64,000 bases of DNA from Candidatus Korarchaeum sp. (GTDB taxonomy: Archaea; Korarchaeota; Korarchaeia; Korarchaeales; Korarchaeaceae), in NCBI GenBank assembly GCA_038888615.1, contig JAWAID010000001.1, forward strand, positions 620,001 through 684,000, given 5' to 3'. The position numbers and the translations under genes were made by a program. This document shows positions 59,000 to 64,000 of the stretch, piece after piece. The notes beneath the pieces were generated by a model that saw only the letters and a program-made list of their open reading frames with translations, had not been told where the DNA came from and did no database searches. How positions within the stretch are numbered: position 1 is the stretch's first letter; each line of letters opens with the position of its first letter.

Positions 59000-60370
59000 T
59001 CACCCCCTGAGCAGCCTGTTGACCATTGGGGGGACCACTCCCCCTCTAGCCAGTAAGCGCTCCGACCCGAGTTTGGGGACCTTCAAGACGGGGGATGATC
59101 CCAGAAGCCCGCCGAAGTGGACCTCATCTCCCTCCTCAGCTCCCGGAACAGGGATGAGCCTAACTCCCAGCGTCTTGTCGAGCACCACGCCCAGGGCCAT
59201 CACGTCCCCTATTATAGCTGATATCACGTGGCTCTCAACATCCCCGGGGATGGGTATCATGTCCAGCCCGGTGCTGCAGACAGCGGCCATTGCCATCAGC
59301 ACCTGCAGGCTCAGAAACCCCTTCCTAGCTGCCTCAGCCATGCCTGAGTCCTCACTCACCGGTATGAAGGCGCCGCTCAGGCCCCCGACCGAGGACGTAG
59401 CCATGGCGCCTCCCTTCTTGACGGCATCGGTGAGCACAGCCAAGGCCAGAACGCTCCCCGGGGCCCCGACCTCGCTCACCCCCATGGCCTTGAGGACCTC
59501 AGCCACGCTATCCCCTACCGCTGGAGTGGGGGCCAGCGAGAGGTCGACGGACCCGAACTTAACCCCCATCTCCCTGGCAACCTCCCTCCCGACGAGCTCA
59601 CCCAACCTGGTTATCTTGAAGGAAGCCCTCTTTATCGAATCGTGGATTGTCCTTATGTCTCCTCCCTCGGAGAGTTTAACTACGCTCTCTACAACCCCTG
59701 GACCGCTTATCGCAACGTTTATGACGGGATCCTCCTCTCTACCATCGTGAAAAGCTCCTGGAATGAAGGGAATACCGCTAACAGCGTTTACGAAGACCCC
59801 GAGCCTAGCGCATCCCCTTCCGTTACTCAGCTCAGCGGTAACCTTAACGATATCGCCCATCATGGAGACGGCATCGAGGTTTATGCCGTGCATCGTTGAG
59901 GCCGCGTTGACCAGCGAGGAGACCCTCTCCGTCAGCGAGAGCGCTTCGGGTATCGATTGGATGACACCCAAATCCCCCAGGGAGAATCCTGAGTCAACGA
60001 AAGCAGCATAACCACCCACGTAATCTATCCCAAGCTCTTTAGCAGCTCTCTCCAACTGTTCAGCTATTCTCAATCCCAGCCTCCTGGCTTCCTCTATGTT
60101 AGAGGCTCTAGAGTCTATGAGATCGCATACAGGACTCACCGCTACCCTCTTAGTCACGATCCTCACTCCTAACCTCTTAGATACCCTCTCTACTGCCTCG
60201 CTGAGCTTCGAGGCCCTCTCGAGTAGCACGCTGTGGACACCCTCAGCTATGTCCTCATGCCTCAGGGCCGGGAGCAGGCTGACACCTAACGTGACCGATC
60301 TCACGTCCAAGTTCTGGAAGGAGAGCATCTCCACTATCTCGGATACCTCATTGGCGTCGTACTTCGGCAT
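59000..60370 (-). CDS. UPF0210 (DUF711) protein
   Basis: The 456-residue protein is the conserved UPF0210 family member, with a pyruvate-formate-lyase-like fold but no known reaction. Signatures are LDVRSVTLGVSLLP near the start, VGGYAAFVDSGFSLGDLGVIQSIP, AVSGIPFIPGAFHDG, FGSVDLSLAPTPAVGDSVAEV, CSTGLDMIPIPGDV and VHFGGLLGSSPV. It is nearly always found next to an ACT-domain UPF0237 gene, as here. ATG 60370 is preferred over GTG 60376, with GAGGGTG just upstream. Confidence 0.88.
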   Translation of the reverse strand: MPKYDANEVSEIVEMLSFQNLDVRSVTLGVSLLPALRHEDIAEGVHSVLLERASKLSEAVERVSKRLGVRIVTKRVAVSPVCDLIDSRASNIEEARRLGLRIAEQLERAAKELGIDYVGGYAAFVDSGFSLGDLGVIQSIPEALSLTERVSSLVNAASTMHGINLDAVSMMGDIVKVTAELSNGRGCARLGVFVNAVSGIPFIPGAFHDGREEDPVINVAISGPGVVESVVKLSEGGDIRTIHDSIKRASFKITRLGELVGREVAREMGVKFGSVDLSLAPTPAVGDSVAEVLKAMGVSEVGAPGSVLALAVLTDAVKKGGAMATSSVGGLSGAFIPVSEDSGMAEAARKGFLSLQVLMAMAAVCSTGLDMIPIPGDVESHVISAIIGDVMALGVVLDKTLGVRLIPVPGAEEGDEVHFGGLLGSSPVLKVPKLGSERLLARGGVVPPMVNRLLRG

Positions 60371-60372
60371 AA

Positions 60373-60651
60373 TCACACCCTCTGCATGAACCTGAGAACG
60401 CTCTCGTGAAGTACTAGAACCTTAACACCCACACGCTCACCTCTCCTCTCTAGCTCCTCTCTGAGGGAGTTCAGATCTAGCTCGCTCCTCGAGATGTCCA
60501 CCACCATTATCATCGAGAAGAACCCCCTGAGCACGGTCATCGATATGTCTATGATGTTAACGTTAGCTCCAGCTAAAGCTGAGGATATCTCCGCCACTAT
60601 GCCGGGTTTATCGACGCCCAGCACGGTAACTATGGCTAACTCATTTGACAT
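60373..60651 (-). CDS. ACT-domain protein (UPF0237)
   Basis: From ATG 60651 the product is a 92-residue single ACT domain: AIVTVLGVDKPGIVAEISSAL, then VNIIDISMTVLRGFFSMIMVVDI. The DKPGI(V/I) ligand loop suggests binding of an amino acid or similar small molecule. It precedes and overlaps UPF0210 and is presumed to regulate it. A GGCATAAATC element lies about 25-35 nt upstream. The frame extends to 60696 without a better start. Confidence 0.85.
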   Translation of the reverse strand: MSNELAIVTVLGVDKPGIVAEISSALAGANVNIIDISMTVLRGFFSMIMVVDISRSELDLNSLREELERRGERVGVKVLVLHESVLRFMQRV

Positions 60652-60711
60652 AAGCTGCGGTACCGATATGCGATTTATGCCTTTCGCGTGTTGCACCCTA
60701 AGAGGACATCA

Positions 60712-60774
60712 ATGGCATTGGGAAATTACTTCTATGTCACGGGGGCGGTCCTGATACTAATGGTCCTCACGTGA
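60712..60774 (+). CDS. candidate 20-residue hydrophobic microprotein
   Basis: The ORF encodes MALGNYFYVTGAVLILMVLT. AGAGG lies 6 nt before the ATG and a GATTTATG TATA-like element about 36-43 nt before it. The peptide would be a single short membrane helix. It lies divergently from the ACT gene in an otherwise empty 330-bp region. The signals are good but the length makes chance occurrence possible. Confidence 0.35.
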   Translation: MALGNYFYVTGAVLILMVLT

Positions 60775-61027
60775 TGGGGACCCGATGTGGGCAGATTATA
60801 CTATAATCGAACTATGTGGGTGCTATCTCGTCCCTCCCTAGTATATCAGCAAAAGCTTTCGTATGGGAATCCTACTTAAGAAAATATAAGATTATCTCCA
60901 CGAAAGTGCGAAGATATATTCAACACCTCGGCTTTAAATATAAAATAATGTTGTTAGAGGTGAATGTCGAAGCTCAACACTTATATGTATGACTATTGAA
61001 CAGGTAGACACCATCCGAGGTGTTGGT
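60775..61027 (+). promoter_or_regulatory. upstream region of the permease gene with two TATA elements
   Basis: GGCTTTAAATATAAAA at about 60930-60945 is a strong TATA box. A second, CTTATATG at about 60980-60987, is nearer the start at 61028. Between them is an 11-codon ORF (60964-60999, MSKLNTYMYDY) that might be a leader peptide, although its GAGGTG is only 1 nt from the ATG. Nothing else is seen here. Confidence 0.4.
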
Positions 61028-62638
61028 ATGGGAGAGGCGCCAACGATCTTCGTGAGGAGATCCTCCGGCCTCATCAGAGAAGTTTATCCTAAGGATTCCC
61101 TCATATACAATATCTACTTCACGGCATACTTCACCGCACTAGTCTTCGTCTACCTAATAGCCCTCTACGTAGTCCCGGCACAAGCCCTAGTACCGGGGTT
61201 AATGCTCTCAACGGTCCTGTTTGCTTTCCAAGTTCTAGTTTATGCTCTGATGTCGACGGCGATGCCCAGGAGCGGTGGAGATTACGTGATAATAAGTAGA
61301 GCGTTGCACCCACTCTTGGGCTTCATCTCCAGCTGGAACTGGTTCATCTGGCTAGCATTCTGGTTTGCATTCGGTGGTTATACGTTTTCCTGCGTCGCTC
61401 TCTCTACGATGCTCATGACCCTGGGGCTTGTAACGAACAACGCCTCCCTGGTATCCCTTGGAGAGGAGCTAGCGAATCCGATCCCCTCTCTGATCGTCGG
61501 TACCCTCATAATGGTGACGTTCCTCCTCTTGACGTCATTCGGCCTCAGGAGGTTCCTGAAGGTGCAACTGGTCACGTTCGTAGTGGGTGTGGTAGGGGTT
61601 CTGATAGGCCTGATCTACCTGGCGTCATGCGACCCTGCCGCATACGCCTCTACGCTCAACAAGCTGATGAGCCAATACACCGGGATCCCTGATACCTACA
61701 ACGCGATAATAGATGCTGCTAAGGGCTTAGGATGGGGAACAGAGAGGGTTTACGGGTTCACAATAGAGCACCTGATAAAGGTGCTCCCGGCAGCTTATCT
61801 AGCTGTCCCCTGGACGATGGGAACTGTTTTCATAGCGGGCGAGGTAGCTCAGGTCAGGAGAGCTCAGTTGATAGGAGGAGTAGGTGGATTAGCATTCATA
61901 GGCGGTCTTACGGTCCTGATAGCTTTCCTCCTTCAGAAGGCCATGGGCATTGAGTTCCTTTCAGCTTTCTCGTACCTATTCTACAACCCTCCGGAGAACC
62001 TAAATATACCGATACAGCCTTACTTCAATACCCTAGCTTTCTTGATCATAGAAAACCCATTACTGAACTTATGGGCGAATCTGGGGTTCATCTTCTTGGG
62101 TTGGATGTATATGGCCCAGAACCTCCTGAACGACAGTAGGCTGCTCTTCGCTTGGTCCTTCGATAGGCTAATCCCTGAGAAGTTCGCTGAGGTGAGCGAG
62201 AGGTTTAAGTCCCCAATTTACGCACTTCTCACCGTTTTCATAATAGCAGAAATCTTCCTATTCGCTATAATCTTCGTTCCTGAGTTACAAGTGATCTCCA
62301 GCATAATGGCGCTTTCCTTCTCAGTCATCATAATGTCATTGGCCGCGATATTCTTCCCCTACCTGAGGAGGGAGATGTTCGAGAGGTGTGAGGTGAATTG
62401 GAGGGTATTTGGGGTCCCCGTGATAACGATATTGGGCGCCCTATCCCTCACAGTGAACTTGATCGCTAACTACTACTGGATAACGGATCCGAACTACGGT
62501 GCGGTGAATGACATCTCAGTAGCGGCGATGCTGACCGTGATACTGGTGGGCATCGTGATATACTCGATCGGCATATACAGGATGAAGAGGAAGGGAATCG
62601 ATGTATCTAAAGTCTACACGCAGCTCCCACCGGTCTGA
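61028..62638 (+). CDS. APC-superfamily amino acid/polyamine permease
   Basis: The protein has about 12 transmembrane segments and the APC signature in the first helices, PRSGGDYVIISRALHPLLGFISSWNWF (core around residues 80-106 from the chosen start). Other helices include FIWLAFWFAFGGYTF and AYLAVPWTMGTVFIAGEV. It would import amino acids or amines with a cation. ATG 61028 has GAGGTG 5 nt upstream and is preferred over ATG 60989. The acetamidase/formamidase gene follows 56 nt downstream with its own TATA element, so a functional link is plausible but not proven. Confidence 0.85.
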   Translation: MGEAPTIFVRRSSGLIREVYPKDSLIYNIYFTAYFTALVFVYLIALYVVPAQALVPGLMLSTVLFAFQVLVYALMSTAMPRSGGDYVIISRALHPLLGFISSWNWFIWLAFWFAFGGYTFSCVALSTMLMTLGLVTNNASLVSLGEELANPIPSLIVGTLIMVTFLLLTSFGLRRFLKVQLVTFVVGVVGVLIGLIYLASCDPAAYASTLNKLMSQYTGIPDTYNAIIDAAKGLGWGTERVYGFTIEHLIKVLPAAYLAVPWTMGTVFIAGEVAQVRRAQLIGGVGGLAFIGGLTVLIAFLLQKAMGIEFLSAFSYLFYNPPENLNIPIQPYFNTLAFLIIENPLLNLWANLGFIFLGWMYMAQNLLNDSRLLFAWSFDRLIPEKFAEVSERFKSPIYALLTVFIIAEIFLFAIIFVPELQVISSIMALSFSVIIMSLAAIFFPYLRREMFERCEVNWRVFGVPVITILGALSLTVNLIANYYWITDPNYGAVNDISVAAMLTVILVGIVIYSIGIYRMKRKGIDVSKVYTQLPPV

Positions 62639-62654
62639 GAACGGAACCCCTAAC

Positions 62655-62664
62655 TATTTTTATC
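62655..62664 (+). promoter_or_regulatory. TATA box for the amidase gene
   Basis: TATTTTTATC lies 31-40 nt before ATG 62695. Confidence 0.5.
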
Positions 62665-62694
62665 TTCCCCTCCAATAGGAGTTTGGGGGTCCTC

Positions 62695-63588
62695 ATGAGG
62701 AGGGTAAGTAAGGAGAACGTGATATACACGTTCAGCCCAAAGCATAAACCAGTTGAAGCAGTCAGTCCGGGAGATTACGTGCTATTTGAGACGGAAGATG
62801 CGTTCGGTGGCCAAGTGAGAGGGGAAGAGACCCCTCCAGATAAACTCGACTGGTCTAAAGTCGATGGAGCTACAGGACCCGTTTACGTAGAGGGGGCGGA
62901 GCCCGGGGATACTCTAGTGATCGATGTACTCGATATAAAGCTTCAGGAGAGGGGTGCCATAGCCGTGATACCCGGATATGGGGGCTTATCTCACCTCGGC
63001 TTCTCACCTAAGGCGAAGGTCGTGAGAATAGACAGAAGCTTCGTTTACTTCGACGACCTCAGGATCGCTGTGAAACCCATGATAGGTACGATAGGCGTCG
63101 CTCCGGAGGATGGTGAGATCCAAACTGGCTATCCCGGAAGGCACGGGGGTAATATGGATGTGAGCGAGCTTGGGATAGGGAGTAGGCTTTACCTCCCGGT
63201 CTTCTGCAAGGGAGCGTTGCTGGCTTTAGGAGACCTCCACGCTGTTCAGGCGGATGGTGAGCTCTGTGTATCGGCTATAGAGTCCCCTGGTGAGGTGCTG
63301 GTGAAGTTAGACCTCATAAAGGGTAGGAGGGGTAGTTGGCCTATCCTAGAGACTGAGGAAAGCTTTCAAGTGATATCAGCCGGTAGGTCCCTGGATGAGG
63401 CGATGAGGGAGGCTGCAGAGGAAGCGGTCAAAGCTTTGATGAGGGCTAGGAGGATCCCCTTCGAGGAAGCCTACATGCTAGGGAGCCTCCTGGTGAACCT
63501 GAGGATAAATCAAGTGGTGGATCCCCTGCTAGGTGTGAGAGCAGTGATCCCGAAGAGCTTAGTTAGTATAAATGACTTCTTAACATAA
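62695..63588 (+). CDS. acetamidase/formamidase family protein
   Basis: The 297-residue protein matches the FmdA/AmdA family that hydrolyses formamide or acetamide to ammonia and the acid. Segments include SPGDYVLFETEDAFGGQV, GATGPVYVEGAEPGDTLVIDVLDI, RHGGNMDVSELGIGSRLYLPVF and ALGDLHAVQADGELC, which carry the family's metal-site residues. ATG 62695 is preferred over TTG 62683. Its neighbour permease may bring in the amide or a precursor. Confidence 0.87.
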   Translation: MRRVSKENVIYTFSPKHKPVEAVSPGDYVLFETEDAFGGQVRGEETPPDKLDWSKVDGATGPVYVEGAEPGDTLVIDVLDIKLQERGAIAVIPGYGGLSHLGFSPKAKVVRIDRSFVYFDDLRIAVKPMIGTIGVAPEDGEIQTGYPGRHGGNMDVSELGIGSRLYLPVFCKGALLALGDLHAVQADGELCVSAIESPGEVLVKLDLIKGRRGSWPILETEESFQVISAGRSLDEAMREAAEEAVKALMRARRIPFEEAYMLGSLLVNLRINQVVDPLLGVRAVIPKSLVSINDFLT

Positions 63589-63704
63589 CGTTAACGCTTG
63601 AACAAAGTTTCCCCCTATTTTAAGTTCGGTTCCCAATTTCCTGATCAGACGGTGTTTTCGCTTCAACCTCCTCGGAGCGATGCAGCCGTAGGTGAACAGC
63701 CCCG

Positions 63705-63713
63705 TTTTTAAAT
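63705..63713 (+). promoter_or_regulatory. TATA box for aroA
   Basis: TTTTTAAAT ends 20 nt before ATG 63733, implying a leaderless message. Confidence 0.5.
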
Positions 63714-63732
63714 GTGGTTTCCCGTTCCCAGG

Positions 63733-64000
63733 ATGATAGAGGTACTCCCCTCAGTGATAGAGGGCAGTCTACTCGCCCCACCATCTAAGAGCTACTCACA
63801 TAGAGCTCTAGCTATCTCCCTGATATGCGAGCGGAGGTCTGAGATAGAGGGGGTATCGACCTCTAGGGATGTCGCTGCTACGCTGAACGCCATCTCAATG
63901 ATGGGAGCTAATATTGAGGTCAAAGGGGAGGGAAGCGGGCTGAAGGTGAGCGTAGATCCTCCGGAGAGGCCTAAGGTCCCGAACGATGTCGTGGACTGTG
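63733..64000 (+). CDS. aroA: EPSP synthase, N-terminal part (cut by the window end)
   Basis: The 89 codons present start MIEVLPS and include GSLLAPPSKSYSHRALAISL, the PEP/shikimate-3-phosphate binding segment with the conserved lysine and arginine, then STSRDVAATLNAISMMGANI, the conserved DVxxTLxAxxxMGA stretch. The enzyme makes 5-enolpyruvylshikimate-3-phosphate, the step after AroK. The rest lies beyond the window. Confidence 0.92.
   Translation, partial: MIEVLPSVIEGSLLAPPSKSYSHRALAISLICERRSEIEGVSTSRDVAATLNAISMMGANIEVKGEGSGLKVSVDPPERPKVPNDVVDC

Noticed and set aside
1-64000. CRISPR array, rRNA genes, RNase P or SRP RNA
   Set aside because: No regularly spaced direct repeats, no rRNA sequence, and no recognisable conserved cores of these RNAs were seen by eye.

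Overview
The window comes from a hyperthermophilic archaeon. Direct signs are a reverse gyrase, archaeal-type enzymes (GHMP shikimate kinase, type II dehydroquinate synthase, geranylgeranyl diphosphate synthase, mevalonate kinase, archaeal GluRS, AglB-type oligosaccharyltransferase, a Lhr helicase and an XPD helicase), a tungsten-type aldehyde ferredoxin oxidoreductase, TATA boxes about 25-30 nt before many starts, and strong AGG/AGA/GAG codon use with GGTG-type ribosome sites. I infer a deep TACK lineage, possibly Korarchaeota-like, but nothing here fixes the taxon. Genes are tightly packed on both strands with many ATGA/GTGA overlaps, so the few loose stretches stand out.

Layout. 1-3.4 kb: a membrane-protein fragment, a secreted 24-cysteine protein that may be a halocin-C8-like peptide precursor, a MobB-like protein, an ITPase/XTPase and dehydroquinate synthase II. 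3.4-9.4 kb: a deleted TnpB element, a NifX-like protein, a corrinoid-activating ATPase (apparently with an ATA start), a membrane protein/winged-helix pair, a PLD-like protein and a core methionine synthase. 9.4-20.3 kb: shikimate dehydrogenase and kinase, a decayed gene, XPD, a lumazine synthase-like protein, a phosphoesterase, a HAD hydrolase, an AOR with a 16-cysteine polyferredoxin, and Lhr. 20.3-28.3 kb: ferredoxin, a stand-alone molybdopterin oxidoreductase, GGPP synthase, IMP dehydrogenase, an RNA m5C methyltransferase with its PUA-like partner, and GluRS. 28.3-39.2 kb: a large propeller/coiled-coil membrane protein, reverse gyrase, a NifX-like protein, an RlmI-like methyltransferase, an M24 peptidase and RNase J. 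39.2-44.6 kb: a frameshifted TnpB element, tRNA-Asn(GTT), mevalonate kinase, nicotinate phosphoribosyltransferase, an AT-rich island and inositol-1-phosphate synthase. 44.6-52.6 kb: a complete dipeptide/oligopeptide ABC transporter with unusually large extracytoplasmic parts. 53-64 kb: an HTH regulator, an NDP-kinase fusion protein coupled to AglB, two DUF711 proteins, an ACT/UPF0210/ASCH/thioredoxin reductase operon, an amino-acid permease, an acetamidase/formamidase and the 5' part of aroA.

How the genes fit together. Four shikimate-pathway genes (aroB', aroE, aroK, aroA) are spread over the window rather than clustered. GGPP synthase, mevalonate kinase and inositol-phosphate synthase serve archaeal lipid synthesis. 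The transporter, M24 peptidase, AOR/polyferredoxin, molybdopterin enzyme and permease fit a peptide-fermenting anaerobe. The core MetE and corrinoid activator fit methylcobalamin-dependent methionine synthesis.

The most unusual items are the cysteine-rich secreted protein, two paralogous TnpB elements that keep a common right-end hairpin although both tnpB genes are broken, two genes whose best starts are non-canonical (ATA and CTG), the AglB-coupled NDP-kinase fusion, and several enzymes that appear to lack a textbook catalytic or ligand residue. All calls rest on reading motifs by eye; no database search was run.
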